Position numbers and translations under genes: made by a program | In this document: positions 10,585 through 23,600 of the stretch, piece after piece | Numbering within the stretch: the stretch's first letter is position 1 | Layout of the letters: each line of letters starts with the position of its first letter | Notes under the pieces: generated by a model | What the model saw: only the letters and a program-made list of their open reading frames with translations | Told to the model about the DNA's origin: nothing | Databases searched by the model: none | Origin: Begonia masoniana | Lineage: Eukaryota; Streptophyta; Magnoliopsida; Cucurbitales; Begoniaceae | Direction: 5' to 3' | DNA length: 64,000 bases | NCBI GenBank assembly: GCA_022432975.1 | Contig: CM039502.1 | Location: 486,375 to 550,374 of the forward strand

Positions 10585-11167
10585 AGTTTTTCGGTAGCTA
10601 TGGGTGAGAATAGGGGGTCGGTTCCTTATATAGAGTCAAAGATCGGCCCCCGATCCAGGGTAGTGACTCCTAGTTCTCAGCACCAACTTTGACAGGTTCA
10701 CCGCCTCGGATCGGCCTTCCGTTCTAAAAATGAGGTATGAGAGCGGGGGTTATCGCCCTGAATCGGCCCCCCTTTCTCATTCCTCATTTTGAGAACGGGG
10801 GCCGATCCGTGGTGGTGACCCCTGTTCCTGAGAATCTTGAAAAAGGAGAGTCAGAGAACGGGGGTCGATCCGGGGCGGTGTCCCCTCGGTCTCGAATCAC
10901 GTGCGGTGCACGTTGAACGGAAGGTCTCTACCCCCCACATCGACCCTCCGACCCAATATATATAGTGCCACGTAAGCACTAGAAAGATCAAGGGGACGTT
11001 CAATTTAGATCGGCCCCCCGATCTAGGCGTAAATTGAGAACGAGGGGGTGATCGGCCCCTCACCAGGATTTGATCCGTTATATTTTGGATAGTTTAAAAT
11101 TTTAGTTATTAAATTTTTTAGTTTAAGGGTTATTTAATATTTTAGGGTTAAAATTGGTTTTAACTCT
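10585..11167 (-). repeat. Right TIR of MULE-1
   Basis: Inverted homologue of 1629-2165, with several extra GC-rich sub-repeats (GAACGGGGGCCGATC-like units at about 10740-10870 and 11035). It carries an inward TATA box (CTATATAAGGAA on the minus strand, about 10622-10633) ahead of the accessory gene. Confidence 0.82.
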
Positions 11168-12077
11168 TAGTCATATGTTACGGGATGTGCCCAATGAGCT
11201 CAAATACGTGTAATGACAAAATTGTAATTATCTTATTTTATAATAGGTGAAATAGTAACTACACACTTCAACAATTTAATGGTCGTGATATACTTTTCTA
11301 TTGGTTTGCTCCTTCTCTTGATAATTTCAGTGGTCATGAAAGGGATATGTGAACACTAATTGCATGTTAATAACAAGGTGTTTAAAGTTTCATTCTGACA
11401 ATGAGTGTGGAAGAATAATGGACTATAGCCTTGAAAATCATGCCCTGTTCTTGCTAGGCGTGCAGATATTGGCCACGTCATCGTTGATTTTAATAGCAAG
11501 AAAGTCTCGAAACAAATGTTATAATACCAACTTTTGCTCTTTATCTAACATTTTTATCGTTCTGCAACTGAAATGCTCACTTCATACTTTCATAGTACAA
11601 GATTGAACATTCAATGAAATTTTACAAATGAATTAGGTAGATGGTCCTTTATCAATAGTGTAATCCGAATATATCACGGATACATAATTCCAACGGTCTT
11701 ATATTGTCATTAAAAAATGTTAGAAATCGAGCAATAACCTCTAAGATGTGAGACATCATATTTATGGGAAAAAATCTTTAGAAAAAAAATTATAGATAAA
11801 TGATAAAATATACTACGAAGATCAAAATACATTCGCAGATTTTATGACTCTGTCTTACATGAATTTATAAAAAAAAACAAACTTTTAATGATATTTTAAA
11901 CGTCCAACTTACCGAAATCTAATAAAAAGTAAAGACTTTTATCATTATATAATATGTTATTATAACTAATATAAAAACTATGTACTTATTTATGAAAATT
12001 GTTTTTAACAGTAATGATCTTTCCCCTTAAAAATAATTATTGTTAATTTGTAATCAATATTTAAAATGTAATTAATG
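11168..12077. other. Intergenic, AT-rich
   Basis: Sequence between the MULE and the promoter region of the RING gene. No domain-bearing ORF, RNA gene or repeat with a second copy in the window was seen. The 85-codon frame at 11349-11606 has no recognisable features. Confidence 0.5.
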
Positions 12078-13537
12078 TTGTAAAATGGAGGAGGAGAAGA
12101 AAGGAGGGGGAATTGGGATGGGGGACCAAGTCCAACTCAGTCACCCGCCAAAATTAACCCGCCGAGCCAGAGGTAAGCTCGTGGGACCCACAAGCAGTCA
12201 GACTCTTCCCAAACCTAATCCCGGCCTTCCACATTTAATATTTTCAAATTCGGTAGACGGGGGCCGTCTACCCACCGGCCACCACCAGTAACCGCCGCCG
12301 CCGTCCCTTTCAGTAAACTGAAACTAATTACTTTTAATTGAGTGTTGTTGTAATGGGCGGGAATCCAGCACTGAAGAAGTGCTCGCTCTCCCAAAACGGC
12401 GGGGCCCAGTCTACGCTGTTAATTTGGACGTTTTTATTTTATATTTTTAATTCTTTAATTTCCATAAAACAAAGCAAGGCAAGGGAACTAGGGAAGGCAA
12501 GAAAAGGTGGGGAAACGAGCGGTCGTCTGAATCTGGATGCGGGCGTAACCACTACCACCGATTCATTCATTCCCCCTTCCATTATATCTTCCTTATTCCT
12601 CTCCCACCGCTCTCTATCTCTTCATTCTTCTTCTTCTTCTTCGCTTTCCTTTTCTCCTTCCACCTCTCAAATGATCGCCGATGTATCTTGATCGAGTAAG
12701 GTTTTTTTTTTCTTTTTGTTCTGATTCTTTTCTTCGTGATTCCATCTATCGGTGATTTTGATGATGGTTTTGATCTGATGAGTCCGGTTTCGTTTATGTT
12801 TTTTTTTTTTTTTAGATTTGAATCGGACGGGTTCAGTTCTGGAGATAAGTTTTTCGACTTGTTAAGTAACTGAAAACGCTGTGAATCTCCTTGTGATCTA
12901 CAGCATGCGTTTTGAGTGAGAGATTTTGTCAGATTTTTTAGTTTTTAGCTTCATATGATTATTGTTTTGGGGCGATCTTCACTTTTCTTTTCTCCGCCTT
13001 TATTAAGAAGCCTGACCGTTGTTCTTTTTTCTCTCTAATTTAATTTTTGTGTGTCCCCTTTGTTATTAGTTGTCCTGTGCTTGTTTCCTATTGTTATTCA
13101 AAAGTAGTAAGGCTTTGAATTTGAGTTTTTGTTGAATGTGATCGGTGAAAGCGTGATACTGTTTGTTTCTGTGCTTTCCGAACAAGTTTAGCCGATTGTA
13201 ATGGCGTATGAGTGTTATGTAAGAATGAGTTCACCGAATATTTGGCAGTCCCTCCCCACTTCCATTGGGAAGTTGAACGAGAAGTACAATTTGATTACAT
13301 ATTCACATTATCATCTTGTTCTCTAATGTTTCTACAATTTCTAATCTTTATTCTAATGGTTCATGTTTGACAGGATGGAGCTTTAATCCCTAACAAAGTG
13401 CTTTCATTCAGCAATTCGTTCAAAATGTTGTAGTTGCGTTTATCTTGACTGAAGTTTTATTTTGTATATATCTTCTTGTGCAGATAGATTCTTACACTCG
13501 CACGTAATATTACTGAAACTATCACCTTTAGAGAGAA
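12078..13537 (+). promoter_or_regulatory. Promoter and 5' leader with intron of the BOI-related gene
   Basis: A GC-richer, proline-codon-like stretch (12085-12330) is followed by a CT-rich leader at about 12590-12690 with TTC repeats. A donor at about 12698 (GATCGAGTAAG|GTTTTTT) and an acceptor before the ATG at 13538 suggest an intron of about 0.8 kb in the 5' UTR, as is usual in this family. No coding potential was found here. Confidence 0.55.
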
Positions 13538-15196
13538 ATGTTGGGAGGCAACAGTGGCAAGCACATGCTTCCTGTTTTCTTAGAAGAGAGTCAAATCCAG
13601 TTTCAGACTAATGCTTCAAATCAACTACAGTTATTTGGAAATTGTGAGTCGTCATCTGAATTTTGCAGGAAATTGCTCAACATTCAACTTGATAATGTCG
13701 ATTTCTTTTGAACTTTTCACACTTGTTTACATTTTGTTTATCTCATTTTTTATAATGCTCATTTTGAATTTGTTTCAGTACCAGTTGGATGTGATGTTGG
13801 TCAAGTAAATTATTTTTGTAATGAGCAAATTAATCCCATGCTTCATCCCAACAAACGAAGCAGGGAAAATGAAGATATCCCACAGCAAAAGCTTCAGATT
13901 TCTTTAAATTATAACCTATTCCAAGATGATGCTGATCGTTTAGCAAGTATTAGGAACCCAAATCCTGTATCAACTGGATTAAGACTGTCCTATGATGACG
14001 ATGAACATAACTCCTCTGTTACTTCTGCCAGTGGAAGCGTTGCTGCTACAGCACCTTCGATACTTTTATCTCTTGGTAATAGTGTTATGACTGAGCTTGA
14101 TCGGCAAAAGGAAGAGTTTGATAAGTACATCAAAATTCAGGTAATCTCAGGAAAATTCTAGAGTTGTTTATTGCATTCTTTCCCTTTCGTTTCAGTGACA
14201 TCTCAATTTTTAAACATAAATTCAGTAGCTAATGATGTTTTGCTGATTTGTGGACATGTTTATCAATGTTTTATCTTGATTAAATAAATAGGGCTAGTCT
14301 TTTTCATTAAATCAATTCTGATCTTATAGCTGCCTATTTTGCGTCACTGGTTTCTCAATGAGCTCATTCCTCATGAGATGGGGAAGAACTGAGTGAGGAG
14401 AATTTTGATGTGGCTTTGGAAAGTGTTATCTCCTAGTTTAAGGAATGGTAGGAAAACTCTTGTCGAGGCTTAATCTCTGACGGGCATTGTTTTGTCTACA
14501 GTGTAATCCTTGTTTAGAGTCCTAGTTAGGGGATGGGAGTTTGATCAGTTCCATCTTTGCATTTCAACGTTTTACCATGTTATTATTTACTCCCCTTGGA
14601 TGTTCAGAGCCTATTATGAGAAGTCCCTCATATTTCTTTACCAGGAAGCACACATGGCGAAGGGGGTGAGGGACATGAAGCAAAGACACCTGGCTACTTT
14701 CCTTGCTGCGGTGGAGAAAGGTGTTAGCAAGAAACTCCAAGAAAAGGACTTGGAAATAGAAAACATCAACAGGAAAAACAGGGAATTGTGTGAGAAGATA
14801 AAGCTGGTGGCTTTGGAAGCACATAATTGGCATTATAAAGCAAAATGCAATGAATCAGTTGTAAATGTCCTCAAGAGCAACCTCCAACAGGCAATCTCAC
14901 ATGGAGCTGAGCAGGGAAAAGAAGGATTTGGCGACAGTGAAGGCGACGATGCTTCCTCACATGTTGATCCCAATAATTATCTCAGAACTCAATGCGGGAC
15001 TGTGAAATCTTTAGGTGGGAATAACCAGAGCACAAAGCAGCATATGATTTGCAGAGCGTGCAACTCAAAGGAAATTTCAATTTTGTTGCTTCCTTGTAGA
15101 CATCTATGTTTGTGTATTGGTTGTGAAGGATCGGTCCGTGTGTGTCCAGTTTGTCACTCCATGAAATCCTCTGGAATCCAAGTGTACTTATCCTAA
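13538..15196 (+). CDS. BOI-related RING-type E3 ubiquitin ligase (339 aa, three exons)
   Basis: Exons 13538-13643, 13779-14140 and 14645-15196 sum to 1,020 nt, in frame. The N-terminal half has the family signature LPVGCDVGQVNYF and KRSRE. A coiled-coil central region follows, with KGVRDMKQRHLATFLAAVE and NESVVNVLKSNLQQ. The extreme C-terminus is a C3HC4-type RING: CRAC, CRHLCLCIGC, CPVC and the closing SSGIQVYLS. Members of the BOI/BRG (S-RNase-binding-protein-like) family act as E3 ligases restraining cell death and gibberellin responses; this is family knowledge. The sequence shows all RING cysteines and the histidine present. The gene appears intact. Which BRG orthologue it is cannot be told without a phylogeny. 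Confidence 0.93.
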
Positions 15197-15658
15197 ATTA
15201 TGAAACAAAAGAAAACTTAGTCGGGCTTTAATCAGCCTATCTTTCTCCAAACTCTTCTTTTTCTTTGTACTAAATCTAATCTTTATACTAAACCATTATG
15301 CAAGTTTTATCAGTCGCTTATTTGTTGTAACATAAATTTTTGCCTAAATCGTAACAAATTTATCGTTAAGCGAGTTCGAATTTGATTTAGAACAAAAATG
15401 TGGGAGGGACTGCGTTTGAGGGGAGTGGAAGTAAATGCAAAATGCACTAGCTAATGGTGTGGTGCAGAGTCTGAAGAGTAAAGCAAAGACCTTCAAAAAT
15501 AAAAATTCCTTTGACTTTAAGAGTAGGCCTCTTGAATGTGTATCCCTTCCGTGTATACTTTCAAGCCAAGCCATAATACCCCACAGACACCTTTATTTCC
15601 TAAACTAATCAACTCATATATATCACAGCCTATTTGATCACTAGACAAAATCTGGAAG
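15197..15658. other. 3' region of the RING gene and promoter of polygalacturonase 1
   Basis: Contains the 3' UTR of the RING gene and a short intergenic spacer. A TATATAT stretch at about 15616-15622 lies some 40 bp upstream of the next ATG and may be its TATA box. No other gene was seen. Confidence 0.5.
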
Positions 15659-17935
15659 ATGAGTAACTTTGTCCTGGTTTCCTTTATTGGTATGCTCTTA
15701 ATTGCTAATGGAGTTTCAGGAGTTTTGGTGCCGGAGCAGGACAACATTGCTCTGTTTGGCGAACTTGAAAGCTGGGACGTAGAAGAAGAAATTGAGGAAC
15801 AACTTTCCATAATACCCTCTTGGAAAAGTGATCGCGGTAGCAAAGTCCTCGTAAATGTCGACAGCTTCGGTGCAGTTGGAGACGGAGTTTCTGACGATAC
15901 CCTGGTAATGACCCTCGTTTTGATTATTTATGTTAATCTAAAGAATAAGAGCTCAAACCAAAATCTGGTGAAAGCTGATAAAATGTATTCAAAGTAGCAG
16001 CTGTGATTTTCATTTAGTTACACTTGATGTTGTTACTATTTTCAGGCTTTCCAGAAAGCTTGGCAGGTGGCCTGCTCAAACCAACAATCAGTTTTCTTGG
16101 TGCCACAAGGAAGACAATACTTAGTTAATGCAACGAGGTTCAATGGGCCATGTTCAGACAATTTAATCATCCGGGTATAAAGTCTATTTGGTAATGTAAT
16201 TCACATCTGAACTAATAATTGCATGAAGTTTAAACCATTTGTGTCATTATTTGCAAAACTTTGGTATATTTCGATGAAGATTGATGGGACGATCATCGCA
16301 CCTGATCAACTTGGCAACTGGGATTCCAAGTTCCAACGGCTATGGCTCGTTTTTTCGAAGCTAAGTGGAGCAACTTTTGAGGGAAGTGGAGTCATTGACG
16401 GTTCTGGTCGAAAATGGTGGGCAGCATCATGTAAGAAGAACAGCACAAATGTAATTTTTCGGCATGAATTTGTTCATCTCTAGTCCTTAATCCCACACTT
16501 CTTTATTTAATCTAGATGGGACGATTACTCATATCGTCTTTCTATCTTAATTCTTTTGCAGCCTTGCAGGGGAGCACCGACAGTAAATTACTCGAACATT
16601 GATGGATATTTCCGAATCTATGAAGCGAGAATTAAATTGAACATTTAATTGCAGGCATTTACCATAGATTCAATGCTCAAGTATAAAGGTTAAAGGCCTG
16701 ACTATTCAAAACAGCCAACAGATACACTTTACAATTTCCAAATCTGAATCTGTAAGAATCTCAAGAATGCTTATATCCTCGCCAATGGACAGCCCAAATA
16801 CTGATGGAATACACATTACTGAATCAGCCAACGTTGTTGTCCAAGACTGTAAACTTGGAACAGGTTCTCATACTGCTCCTTTTTGGCCTATATTCTTCAT
16901 GTGCATGATTCTTATATCGGAGATCCACGAATTTAATGCTGTAATAACATGATTGCTACACTTTTGACACAAAAATAGGAAGAGGGTAATCCAAGATTCT
17001 TGAAAATACATAATCTGATGGTACGAATTTATGGGACAAAGTTAAGTTTTTCACTAGAATTCAAGATTCTTTCAGGAGACGACTGCATCTCTATTGTCAA
17101 TGCTAGTTCGAGAATAAAGATGAAGCAAATTTATTGTGGGCCAGGGCATGGAATCAGGTACCATAGTCGGACGACTTCATAATTTCCTTCTTCCTTTTTG
17201 GCATTAGATTCTGTTCTTCCTAATTCTTGCCTTACAGCATTGGCAGCTTAGGCAAGGACAACTCCTCCGGAGTTGTCACGAAGGTGATCCTAGATACAGC
17301 ATTACTCAGGGAAACAACTAATGGACTGAGGATTAAAACTTGGCAGGTTGGTTAATCACAGTGCTTCAAATAATTTACATAAAAAAACTATCTCCATTAT
17401 AATGTGTTTATAGGGAGGCTCTGGCTACGTCCGTAGTGTACGTTTTGAAAACGTGAGAATGGATGATGTGGAAAATCCTATCATAATCGATCAGTTTTAC
17501 TGTGATTCGCCGTCTACCTGTCAAAACCAGGTCCATTTTTCATCAACTTTTCCGACTCAAACCGAGTAATCTTCTTTTAACTTCCGCCTAATGTTCTTAT
17601 TTCTGATGTTTCAGAGTTCGGCCGTGAAAATAGACCAAATCATGTATCGAAATATAAGTGGGACGACAAAGAGTGAGAAAGCCATGAAATTTGCATGTAG
17701 TGATACAATCCCATGCAGCTTCATAGTCCTGAGCAATGTCAACTTGGAGAAGAAGAATAGCACAGTGGAGACCTACTGCAACTCTGCTCAAGGCTTTGGC
17801 TATGGAGTGGTACATCCTTCAGCAGAGTGTTTAAATTCAGGTGACAAGGACTCCATGACCATGAAGCTGCAAGTAGATAGAGCTGAGCTTGAAGAAGAAT
17901 CATACAAAGAGAAAATTGTGCATTCTGAGCTCTGA
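15659..17935 (+). CDS. Polygalacturonase (GH28), nine exons, one apparent +1 frameshift
   Basis: Exons: 15659-15904, 16046-16174, 16280-16450, 16562-16582, 16655-16863, 17076-17157, 17238-17346, 17414-17530 and 17615-17935. They sum to 1,405 nt, one more than a multiple of three. A hydrophobic signal peptide opens the protein (FVLVSFIGMLLIANGVSG). All GH28 catalytic motifs are present in order: [22 protein letters not shown] and RIKTWQGG. The enzyme would hydrolyse homogalacturonan in the cell wall. Around 16671-16675 (GATTCAATGCTC) one extra base breaks the frame. Removing it restores the family's D-S-C-S-S-I-K-V-K-G-L type segment. This is either a consensus error or a recent null allele. 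It resembles the At1g80170-like clade. The tail is longer and more acidic than in many relatives. Confidence 0.85.
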
Positions 17936-19339
17936 TTGACTGCACATACACTTGAAATAACATCGCTTCGCTAAGAGGGTAAAACGGCGGGATAATGATT
18001 CGATGGAGTCAAAAGAGGCAGGAGGTGCACATGCTTGATTTTAAGAACGATTTGTTGCTATTTTTAAGTTTTGCATACCATGTATAGCAAAGCAGTGGAA
18101 TTAACTCAGGGTAAAAACAGCTGCCTATTGTAAGTTACAAACACTTTGTTTAATTTTTCTTTTTCGGGTTTTGATGGGTTTGTTTAATTTGTGGCAAATT
18201 GGTGAAAAAAGGATTATCTCTACTATTGATAATCGAATGCGAATCCAAATAGAAAAGACAGAAAAGATAGACACCGAGATTTACATGAAAAACTAATAGA
18301 ATTCGAATCGCACTAAATTCTAACACATAACACGTGTAACAATAGCACAGAGGTGAAACAATTCACAGTGTTTCACAATCTTAAAAACATAGAAAACAGT
18401 GTAGTTTCTGCACAATTTATGTGGTCCGGGAGCATCGAAATAACAACAGGGCAACTTTGCTACTTTGCTAGTACAAGTCAGGCCCTGGCCTTTTCTGCTT
18501 TTGTAATTTCTTTACCCTTCTCTTCCTTTTCAGTTTCATCTTCGTGGAGAATTTTGATTATGTTAAGGAGGTTTTGGGTATGTGTCCGTACATCATGTCA
18601 ACTCAAATATGACTTAAAATTCTGTGAATTGTGAAAATTCAGTTCATACTTTTAGTGTTGCACAATCTCACATCTTTTGGAAGAGTATAAATTAAATGAT
18701 TCGTAAAAAGAGTTCTCATTTCTGCTTAGTGTAATGTGTTTTAATCTAAATCCATGTAAGCTTCGATCCAAAGCCAGGACTAGAAAATCCATGCCCTTGA
18801 ATTTGAGGATCATTAGTAACCACAAACCATTTGCTTCTACACAATTCTTGCAATAGAATGTACCAAAATCATTGCACTTGATAAACAGGTGGGAAGATTC
18901 ACGTGCAGAACAAGAGCAAGGATCAGACGGCGGGGAGTTTCTGATCATTTTATGCTTTGTTCTTCGTGAAATCATCAATGTCTGCTTTTCTTTTTTGTCA
19001 TGGCTTCAAATTCTAGAATCATCCGTGACTCTCCTCTTTCATGGGACGTTTCATCATTCATCTGGGTTATAATTAACATCTGATTAAGGAGTTAATCAAG
19101 CAAGGTTTTGATGGGTTAGGGGAAAGAAGGAATGAGAAGCAATAATGGAGGAGATGGCTGTTGGAAGATCATACTCAGACAAACCCTTTTCCAGCATATT
19201 CTGCATATCACATTCATTTTGCTTCCCAACACTTTTAAGTCACGTATTAACAAGTCCTTTTTTCTATCACTAACACATATGATAATAAATGCCCCATAAC
19301 TGGGATTTATTGATGAATTTTGACAAACTATAGCAGGAA

Positions 19340-19381
<42 letters not shown>

Positions 19382-20685
19382 GTTAGGTCAAAAGCTCAGA
19401 AGTTAGACACTGTTTATGAAGATGAAAGAGAGTTCTGATTTTCCTGCAGTGGGCTTTCTTTCTCTCTAAAAATGGCAACTGAAGCACAACGCTCATTTAT
19501 AAGCTCCCAGTAAATGAAACTGGTCTTCATATTCTCAACACTGTCCTACTATTTTTCAGTCAGAATCTTGATTTAGCTCCATTTATCAGAGAGATTAATA
19601 GGAAACGAGGAAGTAAACTAACAGCATTTGTCTCACTGTAACCCTGGTATGTGGTGAAGAAGACAAGTTCAAAAATGTCATGAGCAGCCACAAAAAAGGA
19701 GAGAGAGAGAGAGAGAGTAGCCCGTGAACGTTGCATGTGATCATAAAGAGCTGTTATATTCTGTGCTGGCCCTTGACACCTTGTAGACCCATTCACGTGT
19801 GTCTTTTTGGCTTTTTACATCATTCTTTTTTCTTTTTTTTTTTCTTACCATGAATTTTAAATCATACAAAATGATCGTTGAGTAATTCGGTGCTCAATAT
19901 TATTTGTTTTGTGTAGATTTATTTTTGGTGTTAGCCTAAAACGCGTGATACTATGCAGAGAGGAAAACTTTATATATAAACTAGTCAATTTTCACTCTTT
20001 CAATTGACGTGAGATTCTGCATCCCACTGGTATGAACTGAGCCTTCACAATCAACAGAATCTTTAATCGTCCTTACCTTAACAGGACGAGCTGACACAAT
20101 GGTCTCTTTGTTGTTCTACATCGACAGAACCAAAGCAAAAGATCCTGTATTAATATGAAGAAGATTCCCTCACTTCTTGAATTAGCTTTTGAAGTGAGTT
20201 CTACCCTATCACTTTCTATCACTCTCTTCATCTTCGTCCAAAATGGTTTTATGACTTTCGGCACACCATTGCTGTCAATTAAGAAGTCACTAGGCTACAA
20301 TATTGCAGGACAAACCTTGCAACGTAGGAGTTATGTGGGGAAGATAAATGGGTAACCATAATTTCTGAGACAAGCCTGAAAGTCACATGCAATGACAACA
20401 ACATATGGCTACAAATTCGTCGCTGTTATATTCAGCCAAAACCTACTACTAATTAACAGAAAAAGGGAGAAAAAAATAAAGAGCAGGAATGAAACAAAAA
20501 TTCCAGGCAACTATAAAAAAAACGCCACCTTTGCTTATGTTACTCTGCTCACTCTCTATATTAAACTCACACCTTCCCCTCTCTTTTGCTATCCAATTCT
20601 CTCCCTCTCTCTCTCTCGCATTTGTCTGCACAGTCTTATAACTCTTCTCTATATTTACCAAAGCCACTCTCTTTCTCTCTCTAAC
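17936..20685. other. 2.7 kb intergenic region between the two polygalacturonases
   Basis: Holds (GA)n tracts at about 19342-19375 and 19697-19718 and a CT-rich leader with TATA-like AT stretches just before 20686. On the minus strand at about 18720-18950, a frame with a C-S-C-x6-HLFIKC pattern faintly recalls the zinc-binding end of plant LINE reverse transcriptases, but it is too weak to call. Nothing else is supported. Confidence 0.5.
19342..19375. repeat. (GA)n microsatellite
   Basis: About 17 GA dinucleotides with one interruption near the end. A second shorter GA tract lies at 19697-19718. Confidence 0.85.
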
Positions 20686-23600
20686 ATGAGGGGGTTTAGT
20701 TTCATTACAATTCTCGTTGGGTTTCTCTTATGGTCTGCAAATTTCGAGGGCTGCGTTGCGAGGAGAGGGAAGCATTGGAGGCCGGGGAAAGCTACGTCAG
20801 CTTCTCTGTCTAAGAAGAAAGGATACCACCACCACCACGGTGGTGTATCAAAGACAAAGCCTCCGTCTCCGTCTCATAAAACTACCTCTCCGCCACCTCC
20901 TAACCCCATAGAACCACCCGCCCCATCTCCGCCCCCTCAACCGGCAGAGCCACCAGCCCCACCTCCACCTCAGACGGTCCATAAGGGCGGCAATGCCCCT
21001 ACTCTTAACGTGTTAGACTTTGGTGCTAAGGGGGACGGAGAGATTGACGACACAAAGGTAAGGCTTCGATGGACACTATAGTTTAAGCGCATCCTTACAT
21101 TATTATAAGTAATTTTTCAGCTAAAAACATTAATTAATCAAATATTTATTTGATTTACTATGTTTATGTATTATGCTTGGAAGTGACAAGACGTTGCAAA
21201 ACCCAACTAACACGTCTGTTGTACTGATCTCCCGCGTTAAAAATGATTAACAATCTTAATGAAGTTTAAGCTGGGCTCCGGCGAAAATAATGATTCCCGT
21301 TATGGCAGTTAAGACACTGTTCCAATCATGGTCGTTTGGATCAGTATTAAGGAGACAAAACGCGGTCGTTTAATCCCGAAAGTGGTTTGCTATTTTTAGA
21401 ATTTGACCAAAGTATTATTCGGGTGCATCGCAGGCTTTTGTGGATGCGTGGACCAAAGCCTGTGAGGCGGAGGGATCAACGATCGTTGTTCCTCAAGACT
21501 ACGTCTTTCTCGTGGGACCCATTTCTTTCTCTGGCCCATACTGTCAAGACAACCTTGTCTTTCAGGTAACCCAAACAATGTCAATTTTCTTCAATAATTA
21601 TTCATAATAATATATCTAGTATAATGTTTAATCGATTGGCTAACCTATGGAGAGTTGTATAATTGATGAAGCTGGACGGAACAATCATTGCTCCGACGGA
21701 TGCAGAGCCATGGGGTGGAGGGACATTGCAGTGGCTCCAATTCACAAAGCTAAAAGGAATCACCATCCAAGGAAAGGGTATAATAGACGGGAGAGGTTCG
21801 ATCTGGTGGCAAGATTCTCCCTACGATGATCCTGTCGACGATGAAACTCGCATGATCATCCCCTTGAACACCACTCTCGAAGAACAACCACCAATTCCGG
21901 TAACTCATTTCCTCATTTAACATCATCTTTCTCCTGCATTGAAGCATATTTCAAAAAAAAAAAAACAGCTTTTGAAAACAGTTTCTGATAACTATACCCA
22001 AATATAACGCGTGCAGATAAGAAGTGAGGAAATGGGGAAAATGCCAAGCGTAAAACCAACAGTAAGAACAAATTTCTTCTGAACTCAGAAGCACATTGAA
22101 AGGAGACCCTACAATCTAAAAGTTTACTTTTTTCTTTTGCAGGCGTTGAGGTTTTACGGGAGTTTTAACGTTACGGTGACAGGCATTACGATTCAGAACA
22201 GCCCTCAGTGTCATCTCAAGTTTGACAACTGTGTGGGAGTGATGGTTCATGATATGAACGTCTCATCTCCAGCTGACAGTCTCAATACAGATGGAATTCA
22301 CTTGCAGAACTCCAAAGATGTGCTTATACACACCACTTCTCTCTCCTGCGGTAACTTTTCAAACAGTTCACTTCCTCAAGCTGATGTTTTAAAACGCCTT
22401 AGGAAATACAGCTTAGAGAGAAGTCATTCTATCTTATCCTCTCAGTATAGGAATCAATCTTCACCAGTAAAATCTCTGGCCATAGAGCCTTTGACACGTC
22501 ACAAACAGTCTCTTCACATTAAATTATTCCCAACCACCCACCATTTTTATGGTGAGATTCTCTACACTGAATCATCAGTGGGCCTGTCTCAACAAACCAC
22601 TAGGTTTTGTTCTGTCGTCTTCATCAGAAAACTATAACTTTTTGTACGCATTGATTCTTCCTTGTCTACATCTAAAATGGGCCGGCCCTACCCGAAAATG
22701 AAAAACCATGTCCAAACTGCTGTTTCTCTCTGTTTTGAGCTGAAATGTTAGATGTCCCATACCCTAAACGACCCTACTAATCCTAAGCCACATGCAGAGT
22801 GGCGATAACTCTCCCATGAAGAGTCACTTTTGGCTCTAAGCCGAAATCTTGATGCGGGATGGAGATGGATATTACGGGTGAGAAAGAGAAGTTTGGGAGA
22901 TCTAAAAAAGAGACAGATTTGTGAAAGGAAATTTAGAGAGATTAATGCAATAGACATATAGGAAAGACATTAAAATATCTTCGATTATCTAAATAGCCGA
23001 ACTTAAGAACCTATTTGTAGAATCAAAGTTAAAAGAACCAAAAATCAGTAAATTAAGATAATCAAAAACTAGTATCCAATTGGAAGGAACTTCTGAGTAA
23101 TAACTTGAACAATCTTTCAGATTTCTAATTCACACATTCTAATAAAGTTTCAACCTTTGCTTATTTTCTCATTACATCATTTGCGAAATAGAATGTGAAT
23201 TTAAGTATAAAGAGTGAAGTTAACTAAAATTCTGACCTTCTGTGCAGGCGATGATTGTATTTCAATACAAACTGGATGCTCAAATGTATACATACACAAC
23301 ATAAACTGCGGGCCAGGGCATGGCATTAGCATTGGCAGTCTCGGAAGAGATAACACAAAAGCTTGTGTATCCTAACATCACTGTCCGGGATGTCATAATG
23401 CACAACACAATGAACGGTGTCAGAATTAAAACATGGCAGGTAATGATTTCATCAAAAAATTCCATCTTACTATTCTATGGATTTATCAAAATGTAGGTGA
23501 ATTTTATAAGAAATAATAAGCTATTATATAATTAAGCTCAGATAAGGACATTCTTGCTCATCTCAGCTTTTTAAAACATGAAGTTTCCTGACTGTTAGAC

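Larger units (their letters stand above)
1629..11167. mobile_element. Large Mutator-like element (MULE-1), about 9.5 kb, with long TIRs
   Basis: The two ends are inverted copies of each other over more than 500 bp. Shared outer motifs are AGGGTTAAAATTAATTT on the left against AGAGTTAAAACCAATTTT on the reversed right. Both then continue through a GC-rich block with GGGTCGGAGGGTCGATG and GATTCGAGACCGAGG. Inside lie a decayed MuDR-type transposase reading rightwards and an accessory ORF reading leftwards. The element has since received two LTR retrotransposons, now solo LTRs, and a tandem duplication. Without these additions it would be about 4.8 kb. The target-site duplication could not be resolved, so the outer limits are uncertain by some bases. 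Confidence 0.85.

Noticed and set aside
18652..18978. Zinc-binding end of a LINE reverse transcriptase on the minus strand
   Set aside because: Only a loose C-x-C-x6-HLF-x2-C pattern is seen, with no upstream RT motifs or poly-A tail, so it is too weak to report as a feature.
20392..21081. Longer N-terminus for polygalacturonase 2 starting at 20392
   Set aside because: The upstream part is lysine- and repeat-rich leader DNA. The ATG at 20686 gives a proper signal peptide and family-like start.
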